Part shown: positions 50,662 through 58,066 of the stretch, in pieces
How the letters are laid out: every line of letters starts with the position of its first letter
Numbering within the stretch: position 1 is the first letter of the stretch
Assembly: GCA_038135065.1 (NCBI GenBank)
Contig: JAYPWI010000022.1
Coordinates: forward strand, 1-58,066
Length of the DNA stretch: 58,066 nt
Reading direction: 5' to 3'
DNA from: JAYPWI01 sp038135065
Lineage (GTDB): Bacteria > Actinomycetota > Acidimicrobiia > Acidimicrobiales > Poriferisodalaceae
Made by a program: the position numbers and the translations under genes
The notes under the pieces: generated by a model
The model's database searches: none
What the model was told of the DNA's origin: nothing
The model's input: the letters and a program-made list of their open reading frames with translations, nothing else

Positions 50662-51635
50662 GCCCGGCCGGTACAGCGGCGGTCCGCGGTCCCCTGGTGG
50701 TGGAAGTGACCCGGGGATCCGAGGTGGAGAGCCGCCACGAACTGGACGCTGTGGTCGTCGACGTCGCTGGGCGGGTCGTCGAGTCCTTCGGCGACCCGAC
50801 CCGCACCGTGCTGGCCCGATCGGCCCTCAAGCCCATCCAGGCCAGCGCCCTGATCACCACCGGAACAGCCGACGCCATGGGGCTGGGCGACGAGCACCTG
50901 GCCCTGGCCTGCGCGTCGCACAACGGCGAGCACGGCCACGTCGACCTCGTCGACCGGTGGCTCACCAGCCAGGGCCAGTCCCACCGCCAGCTCGAATGCG
51001 GAGCACAGCTACCTGGCGACCGGCCGAGCGCCGACGCCCTCGTGCTCGGCGGAATGCTGCCCGATGCCCGCCACAACAACTGCTCGGGCAAACACGCCGG
51101 CTTCCTCACCCTGGCCGCGCACCACAGCCTCGACACCAGGGGCTACATCGGACCCGAACACCCCGTGCAGGCCACCCACGTGACCCCGGCCATCGAGGAC
51201 TTCTGCCGCATCGACCTGACCCAGGCCACCCCCGGCATCGACGGGTGCGGCATCCCCGTGTGGCCCATCCCCCTCACCCAACTGGCCGCGGGATGGTCAC
51301 AGCTCCACCACCGGGGCGCAGGACGCCGCCTCCTCGATGCCATGGCCGCCCACCCCTTCCTGGTCGCTGGCACCGGGCGCTGGTGCACCCACCTCCTCGA
51401 ACAGTCAGCCGGTCGAGCCGTCGTCAAGACCGGGGCCGAGGGGGTCTACTGCGCAGTCGACCGGGTGAACGGGTACGGGCTGGCCATCAAAGCCCGGGAC
51501 GGGGCGGCCCGAGCATCGGAGGCGGCCGTGGCGTGGTTCCTGGACCGTTGGGGGGCCATCGACCATGCCGCTCCCCGCCCCCTGACCAACTGGGCGGGCA
51601 CCGTGGTGGGAGAGATCCGCCTGCGAACACCCTGA
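50658..51635 (+). CDS. L-asparaginase of the type II-like (Asparaginase_II, rhizobial) family
   Basis: 325 residues. The blocks VVEVTRGSEVESRHELDAVVVD, RSALKPIQASAL (catalytic Ser-Lys pair), CASHNGEHGHV and HNNCSGKHAGFLTLA match the family represented by the thermolabile Rhizobium etli asparaginase, unrelated to E. coli AnsA/AnsB. It hydrolyses asparagine to aspartate and ammonia. The conserved cysteine in CSGKH is present. Start at the ATG 50658; a possible 12-codon leader frame overlaps it. Confidence 0.9.
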   Translation: MSPAGTAAVRGPLVVEVTRGSEVESRHELDAVVVDVAGRVVESFGDPTRTVLARSALKPIQASALITTGTADAMGLGDEHLALACASHNGEHGHVDLVDRWLTSQGQSHRQLECGAQLPGDRPSADALVLGGMLPDARHNNCSGKHAGFLTLAAHHSLDTRGYIGPEHPVQATHVTPAIEDFCRIDLTQATPGIDGCGIPVWPIPLTQLAAGWSQLHHRGAGRRLLDAMAAHPFLVAGTGRWCTHLLEQSAGRAVVKTGAEGVYCAVDRVNGYGLAIKARDGAARASEAAVAWFLDRWGAIDHAAPRPLTNWAGTVVGEIRLRTP

Positions 51636-51664
51636 GCTGGCGTCCTGCGGTAACGACCCCGGGA

Positions 51665-52807
51665 TCAGTCTCCGTTGGGTTGCGAGCCGTCGAGAGCGTC
51701 GAGTGCGTCGAGCACCTCCTCGACGCCTCCACCGGTCAGCACCCAGCCGAGCTCGTCGTCGGGTTCGAACCGCCACCAGGAACCGTCGGTGGCCAGCCGG
51801 AGTTGGAGGCCGGGGGCGGACACGACGTTGCGACGGACCCGCACCCGAGGCATGTCCAGCTGCCGAGCGGCTGCCGCCATTGCAGCCTCGTCAGGATCCC
51901 ATCCGTCCAGATGAACCGACAGCCCGGCCGACCCGCCCACCCGCCACGCAGCTACCGCGGCACGCAACTCGACGAGGCCCCAGCCCAGCCCGTCGCCCAG
52001 CGCGAGCTGCTCGGCGGATCCGTCCCCGAGATCGGCCGCCCGCCGGACCATGTCGTGTTCGAGACTTCCCTCGAGACCGCCGTCGGAGCGGCCGTGGAGC
52101 AGGTCCACGGCCCGTTGGGCGGCGTCGGTGATCGAAGCCTCCAGCACGGCAGCCCGAACCCCCGAGTCGACGGGAGGGGCGGTGCTCATCGCTCGAGGGG
52201 CGCCGATCCTCCACGGCAGGGGCGGGCGGCTGGGCAACGGACCCGGCGGGCGGGCGGCCACTGCGAGCGGGTCCTCGCCCTCGTCCCCCACGGAGCGATC
52301 GCTGCCCACCCCTCGGCGCGCTGCGATGGCCTCGACGAGGGTGGAGCGGTCGATGCCGCAGAGGTCGACGACGAAGAACGGGTCGGCGGCGACGGCCTCC
52401 CCAAGCCATCTGCCCAAGGTCCGCAGGTGAACGCAGCCACGGTCACCCCGCGCACACGAACAGTCGACCGTCACCACGGCCTCGGCTGGGCGGGCAGCGG
52501 CGAACCCGGCCACCTCACCCAATTCCGGCGGAAGCTCGCCGGTGAGCACGGCAGCACTCAGGCGGGGACCCGACGCCACCGCCTCGACCACTGCCCGCAC
52601 CTCACCGGTCGGGACGGTAGGCACCGCCACGTGCACCCGCGCAGCCTCCTCCGACGAACCCGACCCCACCCGGGCCGTCACGTACCCGGGCCCGACCTCG
52701 ATGTCGCTCACCACCAATTCCCCATCGGAGTGGCGACCCGACGACCCAAGTCGATCCACGACTCCCGACAGCCACTGGGCGGCGAACCCTGCCCCCTGGC
52801 CGGTCAC
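51665..52807 (-). CDS. SWIM zinc finger protein paired with an SNF2 helicase
   Basis: 380 residues from a GTG that overlaps the SNF2 stop by four bases (GTGA). The SWIM zinc finger is VDCSCARGDRGCVHL (residues about 114-128, CxC...CxH). The rest is Ala/Arg-rich with a helical middle and a C-terminal beta region (WWRFEPDDELGWVLTGG). In actinobacteria such proteins are regularly encoded next to the helicase and probably act with it on DNA or chromatin. The precise role is not known. Confidence 0.85.
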   Translation of the reverse strand: MTGQGAGFAAQWLSGVVDRLGSSGRHSDGELVVSDIEVGPGYVTARVGSGSSEEAARVHVAVPTVPTGEVRAVVEAVASGPRLSAAVLTGELPPELGEVAGFAAARPAEAVVTVDCSCARGDRGCVHLRTLGRWLGEAVAADPFFVVDLCGIDRSTLVEAIAARRGVGSDRSVGDEGEDPLAVAARPPGPLPSRPPLPWRIGAPRAMSTAPPVDSGVRAAVLEASITDAAQRAVDLLHGRSDGGLEGSLEHDMVRRAADLGDGSAEQLALGDGLGWGLVELRAAVAAWRVGGSAGLSVHLDGWDPDEAAMAAAARQLDMPRVRVRRNVVSAPGLQLRLATDGSWWRFEPDDELGWVLTGGGVEEVLDALDALDGSQPNGD

Positions 52808-55704
52808 GAGTGGGTCCCCCCAGCCATAGCCGGAGACGCTCGGCCTACCGGTGCTGCGTCGATATCGTCCGTTCCCCGGGACCCATCACCACCGTGGTGG
52901 AGGGTCACCAGGTCGGCGAGCTCTTGGTCGTCGAGATCTCCGATCCACGAGGGACCGGCCCCCACCACCCGCTCGGCCAACAGCCGTTTGTCGGCCAGCA
53001 GGTGGGCCACCCGTTCCTCGACCGTGCCCCGCGACACGAGCCGATGCACGGTCACCGGGGCCGTCTGCCCGATCCGGTACGCGCGATCGGTGGCCTGATC
53101 CTCGACGGCGGGATTCCACCAGCGGTCGTAGTGCACCACCTGGGTGGCCGCCGTCAGGTTGAGACCGGTGCCGCCAGCTCGCAGTGACAGCACCAACACC
53201 CCGAGCCGCCCGTCCTGGAACCGTTCGACGAGATCCTGCCGGGCGGCCACAGCCAGCCCGCCGTGCAGGACCTCCGCCGGGATCCCCCGATCCTCGAGGT
53301 GCTGCACCAGCAGCCGCGCCATGGCCACATACTGGGTGAAGACCAGGCTGGACTCTCCCCCACTGCGGGCCGCATCGATCAATTCGTCGAGGGCGGCCAG
53401 CTTGCCCGAGCGCCCCTCCAAGGGTCCGGTCTCGTCGAGGAAATGGGCGGGGTGATTGGCGATCTGCTTGAGGCCGGTGAGCAGCTTCAGCACGAGCCCC
53501 CGGCGGGAGATCCCCTCGGCGGCCCGGATCTCAGCCATCACCTCGTCGGTCATCGCCATGTACAGGCTGGCCTGTTCCGCGGTCAGGGCCACCCCGTGGT
53601 CGCGCTCGATCTTGGGTGGTAGCTCGGGGGCGATCCCCGGGTCGCTCTTGCGGCGGCGCAGGAGGAACGGGGCCAGCAGGGTACGGAGCCGGGCAGCCGC
53701 GTTGGGGTCGTCGTCCCGCTCGATGGGCACTGCGAGCCGGTGACGGAACTGCTCGTAGGGCCCCAACAACCCGGGCACCGCCCATTCCATGATCGACCAC
53801 AGATCGCTGAGCCGGTTCTCCACCGGGGTTCCGGTGAGGGCGATCCGACTGCGACCTCCGAGTTCGCCCATGGCCTTGGCCGTGCGCGAACGGGGGTTCT
53901 TGATGTGCTGGGCCTCGTCGGCCACCACGATGTCCCACCCGACCGCCCCGAGCAGGGCGGCGTCGGAACGGACGACCCCGTACGTCGTGACCACCAGATC
54001 ACCGGCGCTGGGAGTGCCCAACTCCCGATCGGGGCCGTGGTAGCGCATCGCCCGGGCGTCGGGAACGAATCGGGCGGCCTCGGCCACCCAGTTGGCCATC
54101 ACCGAGGTGGGGCAGACCACCAGGGTCGGGCCTCCCCGAGCCGCGTGCAGGGCCAGCACCTGCAAGGTCTTGCCCAGTCCCATGTCGTCGGCCAGGCATC
54201 CACCGAGGCCCAACCGACAGAGCTCGAGCAGCCAGGCCAGGCCGGCCCGCTGGTAGCTCCGCAGCTCGGCATGCACGCCATCGGGAACCGGCTCGTCGGC
54301 CGGTGGGTCGACCAGGGCAGCGATGCGTTCCCCCATGGCCCGCGCACTGTCCAGCACGGTGATGTCGACCCCGGCCAATGGACCTGTCTCGTCGGTCGGC
54401 GAGTGGCCGTGGGGGTCGAGCAGGAGGGCCAGCAGGTCCCCGGGCGACAGCGCGGGACGGGGACCGGTCAGCAGGTGGCGGTCGGCGGACGTCAGGCGAA
54501 CCCAGCGATGACCGAGGGGCACCAGCGGCCGCTTGGCGCGGGCCAGCACCTGCAGCTCGTCCACTGTCAGAGCCAGGCCATCGACCAAGAACTCCCAGTC
54601 GATCTCGAGCAGGCCCGAGAGGCCACCGACGCTGGGCTCACCCCCGGTGGGCGGCGGTGCCTCGACCACCACCCGGCGGCTCACCCTCGAGGCTCCGCCA
54701 TGGTCGGGCCAGCGCAGTTCGATCCCCACCGTCGTCAGCTCGTCGGCAGCCTCGAGCAAGCAGTCGATGTCGTCGTCGTCGATGGCCAGGCTCTCGGGCT
54801 GCTCGTGGTCCAATGCCGGCGCCAACACCGGGCAGATTGCGGCCCCCCGACGAAGGGCAACGAGCAGGTCGAGGGGCGCGCTGTCGAACCGGGGATCACG
54901 CCGATCGCCTGACGACCAGACCCGACCGGCAGACACCAATAGGGAACGGTCCCGCCGGCTGCGGAGCAGGAAGTTCAGGTTCCACGGGGCGTCCCCGTCA
55001 GGGCCTCCGTCGAGATCCGGCGGGTGGATCTCGACGACCAACGACCCGTCCGCGGTGCGTCCCGCCCGCAGCGCGTCGGCCCAGGGGCCGAGATGCCGAA
55101 CCCGAGTCGGGGCCAGGGCAGCATAGGGATCGATGCCGGCCATCGCCGCGGACCCGGGAGCCCGGGTGAAGCGATCGGCCACCCCGTCGTAGAGGGCGCT
55201 GAGCACCCGACGACGTCCGATCTGACGGGCCGAGTCACCGTCGGCGACCAGGGCGTGGGCCTGCGGCGGCATGGCCTCGACGAGGGCCTCGAAGCGGTCC
55301 ACGTCGTGGGCATCGCTGACGTCCAGCGACCACTCGTCGAATCCCTCCCTGCTGACCCCGGGGATCACCCGCCCCCGTGCCACCAGATCCACGGCCGCCC
55401 GCACTGCGTCGGACCACAAGCGGACCGAGGGCGACACCCCCCGATTGGCGGGCAACTCGATCAAGCTGGGGATGGCCCGGGCCAGGGGCATGACCCGCAC
55501 CGGCACGGCAGCTCGATGTGGACCTCGATCCCCTGCGATCCACAGTTCGACGGTTCTGACGCTCTCACCGTCAGCATCGCCATCGAAGCCCAACGTGGGC
55601 GCCGTCGAACCGCGAGGTGACCACGCCCCGAACCAACCGTTGCGGGCCGGATCGCCAGGCACATACACCAGCTCCGTCGACTTCGGCTCGGACCATCGCA
55701 CCAC
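52804..55704 (-). CDS. SNF2/HepA-type DEAD/DEAH-box ATP-dependent helicase
   Basis: 966 residues from the GTG at 55704. An N-terminal SNF2-associated region of about 480 residues (PLVPLGHRWVRL, LAGVDITVLDSARAM) precedes the helicase core. Walker A is DDMGLGKTLQVLAL (about 505), DEAQ about 593, ALTGTPVENRLSDLWSIMEW, and the C-terminal motifs SLRAGGTGLNLT, HYDRWWNPAVEDQATDRAYRIGQ (about 875). It is a translocase that remodels nucleoprotein. It is followed by the coupled SWIM gene, which points to a two-protein complex. A TAGGCT element stands six bases before the GTG. Confidence 0.93.
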   Translation of the reverse strand: MVRWSEPKSTELVYVPGDPARNGWFGAWSPRGSTAPTLGFDGDADGESVRTVELWIAGDRGPHRAAVPVRVMPLARAIPSLIELPANRGVSPSVRLWSDAVRAAVDLVARGRVIPGVSREGFDEWSLDVSDAHDVDRFEALVEAMPPQAHALVADGDSARQIGRRRVLSALYDGVADRFTRAPGSAAMAGIDPYAALAPTRVRHLGPWADALRAGRTADGSLVVEIHPPDLDGGPDGDAPWNLNFLLRSRRDRSLLVSAGRVWSSGDRRDPRFDSAPLDLLVALRRGAAICPVLAPALDHEQPESLAIDDDDIDCLLEAADELTTVGIELRWPDHGGASRVSRRVVVEAPPPTGGEPSVGGLSGLLEIDWEFLVDGLALTVDELQVLARAKRPLVPLGHRWVRLTSADRHLLTGPRPALSPGDLLALLLDPHGHSPTDETGPLAGVDITVLDSARAMGERIAALVDPPADEPVPDGVHAELRSYQRAGLAWLLELCRLGLGGCLADDMGLGKTLQVLALHAARGGPTLVVCPTSVMANWVAEAARFVPDARAMRYHGPDRELGTPSAGDLVVTTYGVVRSDAALLGAVGWDIVVADEAQHIKNPRSRTAKAMGELGGRSRIALTGTPVENRLSDLWSIMEWAVPGLLGPYEQFRHRLAVPIERDDDPNAAARLRTLLAPFLLRRRKSDPGIAPELPPKIERDHGVALTAEQASLYMAMTDEVMAEIRAAEGISRRGLVLKLLTGLKQIANHPAHFLDETGPLEGRSGKLAALDELIDAARSGGESSLVFTQYVAMARLLVQHLEDRGIPAEVLHGGLAVAARQDLVERFQDGRLGVLVLSLRAGGTGLNLTAATQVVHYDRWWNPAVEDQATDRAYRIGQTAPVTVHRLVSRGTVEERVAHLLADKRLLAERVVGAGPSWIGDLDDQELADLVTLHHGGDGSRGTDDIDAAPVGRASPAMAGGTHS

Positions 55705-55710
55705 GACCCG

Positions 55711-55716
55711 AGCCTA
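55711..55716 (-). promoter_or_regulatory. Putative -10 element of the SNF2 gene (leaderless)
   Basis: TAGGCT on the minus strand, six bases before the GTG at 55704. Confidence 0.5.
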
Positions 55717-55779
55717 GGACCAAACACCTGTTCGATGGCGCACCCCCAGCAGAGCAGCCGACCACGCTGGGCGGCCGAC

Positions 55780-55785
55780 TACCGT
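55780..55785 (+). promoter_or_regulatory. Putative -10 element of the renalase-like gene (leaderless)
   Basis: TACCGT seven bases before the ATG at 55793; this decides for that ATG over the GTG at 55784, which lies inside the hexamer. Confidence 0.45.
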
Positions 55786-55792
55786 GCTCGGC

Positions 55793-56770
55793 ATGACGGG
55801 CCACGGAGCGGACGTACTGGTGGTGGGGGCCGGGCTGGCCGGCGCAGCAGCCGCCCACGCCTTGACCAGCGCAGGACACCGGGTTCGGGTGACCGAACGG
55901 GCGGCGGTCCCGGGCGGCCGGATGGGGTCGCTGGCCCTACCAGGCGGGGTGGCCGACCACGGCGCCCAGTTCTTCACCACCCGCAGCGAGGAGTTCACGG
56001 CCATCGTGGGCAGGGCCCTGGCCGACGGTGCCGTCGTGACCTGGACCAACGGATTCGACGATCCACCCGACGGGTACCCGCGGTATCGAGGGGCAACCGG
56101 AATGGGCGACCTCGCCCGCTGGCTGCTGGCCGACGCCGACGTCTCGGTGACCTACGGCAGCGAGATCACCCACATCGACCGCGGTCCCGATGCGGTGATC
56201 CTGACCGCCCCGGTACCGGAGTCGCTCGCCCTGCTCACCAACAGCGACCTGCTCCCCGAGCCGGCCCTGCACCAGCGGCTCGGCTCGATCGCCTACAAGC
56301 CGACCATCGCAGTGCTGCTCACCCTCGACCGCTCCCCCGACGGGTTCCCTGATCACGGTGGGGTGCAGTACCTCGACCACCCCGAGTTGGCCTTCGCCAC
56401 CGACAACGGCCGCAAAGGATTGACCGAGGGCCACGTCGTGACCGTCCACCTCACCAACGAGCTCAGTGGCCGACTCTGGAACGCAGCCGACGCCCACATC
56501 GTCGACCAGGCACGAGCGGCCTGTGCCGGCTTGCTGGGCGACGCAGCAGCGCAGGGCAGCCAGGTGATTCGCTGGCGCTACGCCGGACCGGTGGAGACCC
56601 TCCCCGAACGCACCATCGGCTGGGGGTCCGAACCCTTCATCGCCCTGGCGGGCGAAGCCTTCGGCGGCCCGAAGGTGGAGGGGGCCTTCCTCTCGGGCCG
56701 AGCCGCCGCAACCCTGGTCGGCGAGCATCTCGACCTCGGTGCTGCCCGGGATGGAAACATGGCGTCGTGA
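55793..56770 (+). CDS. FAD-dependent amine oxidase-like protein, renalase-like
   Basis: 325 residues from the ATG at 55793. The FAD fold is VLVVGAGLAGAAAAHALTSAG (residues about 8-28), with GGRMGSLALPGGVADHGAQFFTTRS following; the D-H-G-A-Q-F-F motif is typical of bacterial renalase-like NAD(P)/FAD oxidoreductases. The C-terminal FAD contact is IALAGEAFGGPKVEGAFLSGRAAA. These enzymes repair or oxidise nicotinamide or amine substrates; the exact one is unknown. Its stop overlaps the start of the next gene (GTGA). Confidence 0.87.
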   Translation: MTGHGADVLVVGAGLAGAAAAHALTSAGHRVRVTERAAVPGGRMGSLALPGGVADHGAQFFTTRSEEFTAIVGRALADGAVVTWTNGFDDPPDGYPRYRGATGMGDLARWLLADADVSVTYGSEITHIDRGPDAVILTAPVPESLALLTNSDLLPEPALHQRLGSIAYKPTIAVLLTLDRSPDGFPDHGGVQYLDHPELAFATDNGRKGLTEGHVVTVHLTNELSGRLWNAADAHIVDQARAACAGLLGDAAAQGSQVIRWRYAGPVETLPERTIGWGSEPFIALAGEAFGGPKVEGAFLSGRAAATLVGEHLDLGAARDGNMAS

Positions 56771-57801
56771 AAGCAGTCATCATGCGCCGGGGCGAGCTCC
56801 GGGTCGACGAGTTCGAGCTACCGACACCCCTCGATCACCAGGTGGTGCTCGACACCATCGCCTGCGGCATCTGCGGGTCCGACCTGCACTGCCTGCAACA
56901 CGGCGAACAATTCGTGGCGACATCGCGCGAGGGGGGGATGGACGTCTTCGTGTTCGATCTCGATCGGGACCTGGTGATGGGTCACGAGATGACCGCACGG
57001 GTCGCGCAACCGGCTGCCGATGGATCGGGGCCGGCCGAGGGCGACGTCGTCGCCGTCATGCCGGGGCTGCGGATGCCCGATGGGCGTGTCCTCGGCGTCG
57101 GATTCTCCAACGAGTATCCCGGTGCCTACGCCGAGCGCTTCATCGCAGACGCGCGGGCGTGTGTCGCAGTCCCCGAGCACGTCGACCCCACCCGAGCAGC
57201 GTTGACCGAGCCCTTGGCGGTCGGACTTCACGGCGTCAATGCAGCACCGGATCACCGGGGCGGCGCCATCGTGCTGGGGTGTGGACCGGTCGGGCTCACG
57301 GTGGTGGGGTGGCTGGCCCAGAAAGGGGTGAGTCCGTTGGTCGCAGCCGACTTCTCCCCCACCCGACGGGCCCTGGCCGCCACCATGGGGGCCGACGTCG
57401 TCACGGACCCCGCCGAACTCCCAGCCGTCGACGCGTGGCGAGATGCCGGCGGCGTCGACTCGGTTCCCCCGACCATCTTCGAGTGCGTCGGTGTGCCCGG
57501 CATGATCGACGGTGCGATCGCCATGGCACCGCGCAATGCCACCATCGTGGTCATCGGCCTGTGCATGGAGCCCGACACCTTCCGTCCCACCATGGCCATC
57601 AATCGACACATCAGCCTTCGCTTCGTGCTGGGGTGGACGCCTGAGGAGTTCCGCCACTCTCTCGGCGCCATCGCCGACGGGTCCCTCGACGTCGAACCGC
57701 TCGTCACCGGCGAGGTCGACCTGGCCGGCGTCCCCGGAGCCTTCGAGGAGCTGGCCAGTCCCGTCGATCACGCCAAGATCCTGGTGATTCCCAACCGCTG
57801 A
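56767..57801 (+). CDS. Zinc-binding medium-chain alcohol dehydrogenase
   Basis: 344 residues from a GTG overlapping the previous stop. The catalytic zinc site has ACGICGSDLHCLQHG (Cys, Asp) and GHEM (His-Glu). The usual structural-zinc four-cysteine loop is absent. The NAD(P) fold is IVLGCGPVGLTVVGWLAQKG with ADFSPTRRALA after it. The ILVIPNR ending is family-typical. The residue pattern resembles threonine- or sorbitol-dehydrogenase relatives. It is probably in one operon with the renalase-like gene. Confidence 0.9.
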   Translation: MKAVIMRRGELRVDEFELPTPLDHQVVLDTIACGICGSDLHCLQHGEQFVATSREGGMDVFVFDLDRDLVMGHEMTARVAQPAADGSGPAEGDVVAVMPGLRMPDGRVLGVGFSNEYPGAYAERFIADARACVAVPEHVDPTRAALTEPLAVGLHGVNAAPDHRGGAIVLGCGPVGLTVVGWLAQKGVSPLVAADFSPTRRALAATMGADVVTDPAELPAVDAWRDAGGVDSVPPTIFECVGVPGMIDGAIAMAPRNATIVVIGLCMEPDTFRPTMAINRHISLRFVLGWTPEEFRHSLGAIADGSLDVEPLVTGEVDLAGVPGAFEELASPVDHAKILVIPNR

Positions 57802-57930
57802 GGCTCGCCGTCGACCCGGCTCCGGTCGGACCGCACCCCGGCATCGGACCACGGCTCGTGATTCGGACCCCGTGGCCCGCTGCGTGGACGTCGGGGCGGT
57901 ACGTTGCACCACACGTCGAAGGGGGCAGGG

Positions 57931-58066
57931 ATGCGACTGGGAACCATGCTGATGATGCCGGGCGATCCGGTCACCGGCAGCGGCCTGATCGAACGAGCCG
58001 TCCAAGCCGAAGAAGCCGGGCTCGCCTCGGTGTGGTTGCCACAGGTCAGCACCGTCGATGCGCTGA
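57931..58066 (+). CDS. Luciferase-like F420-dependent oxidoreductase, N-terminal part (runs off the window)
   Basis: 45 residues visible from the ATG at 57931, preceded by AAGGGGG. MRLGTMLMMPG and RAVQAEEAGLASVWLPQ match the first strand and helix of LLM-class F420-dependent oxidoreductases. The rest lies beyond the window edge. Confidence 0.75.
   Translation, partial: MRLGTMLMMPGDPVTGSGLIERAVQAEEAGLASVWLPQVSTVDAL

Overview
The window is GC-rich chromosomal DNA from a high-GC Gram-positive relative, most likely a free-living actinobacterium of the Acidimicrobiia/Ilumatobacter type. This assignment is inferred, not searched. It rests on F420-type luciferase-like oxidoreductases, a mycothiol-type DinB/MDMPI protein, an SCO6745-family protein, a SWIM/SNF2 pair, a tig-clpP-clpX-folC-ndk-mreBCD-mrdA-rodA block and many leaderless genes. 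Two runs of N (21873-21882 and 26648-26747) show it is a draft scaffold.

Layout. 1-16.8 kb (all minus strand): three tandem large type IV pilin-like proteins lie downstream of the cell-elongation genes rodA, mrdA, mreD, mreC and mreB, which follow ndk, folC, clpX, clpP and tig. 16.9-25.5 kb: catabolic and metabolic genes (D-aminoacylase-type amidohydrolase, SDRs, folE, an O-methyltransferase, a gap-broken FAD oxidase, an MDMPI-type protein, a phytanoyl-CoA dioxygenase) and tRNA-Gly. 25.87-31.08 kb: a decayed island inserted at the 3' end of tRNA-Pro. It has three copies of the attachment core, a truncated tyrosine integrase, a lipoprotein, a collagen-like secreted protein and a long pentapeptide-repeat protein. 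31.1-36.6 kb: ferredoxin, F420 oxidoreductase, two Nudix hydrolases, a selenoprotein gene, a DUF418 membrane protein and tRNAs for Arg, His and Lys. 36.6-58 kb: many small lipid, redox and amino-acid genes, a haem c plus type II copper monooxygenase lipoprotein, a pseudo-ADP-ribosylglycohydrolase/phosphatase fusion, alanine dehydrogenase, acyl-CoA dehydrogenase, a second selenoprotein (peroxiredoxin), an acyl-CoA synthetase, asparaginase and the SWIM/SNF2 pair.

The main result is two genes interrupted by one in-frame TGA exactly where a catalytic redox cysteine is expected: a GrdB/PrdB-like protein (U-P-V-C, 34082-35053) and a Bcp-type peroxiredoxin (T-P-G-U-T, 47601-48056). Both read on in frame for more than 100 codons with clear family sequence, and both have stem-loops just downstream of the TGA that could be SECIS elements. 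The organism therefore probably decodes UGA as selenocysteine, although no Sec machinery lies in the window.

A second recurring signal is a TANNNT hexamer 6-9 bases upstream of an ATG/GTG with no usable Shine-Dalgarno space. It is seen at about sixteen gene starts and points to leaderless transcription as the default here. Genes inside operons instead use ATGA, GTGA or TGATG overlaps or ordinary GGAGG sites.
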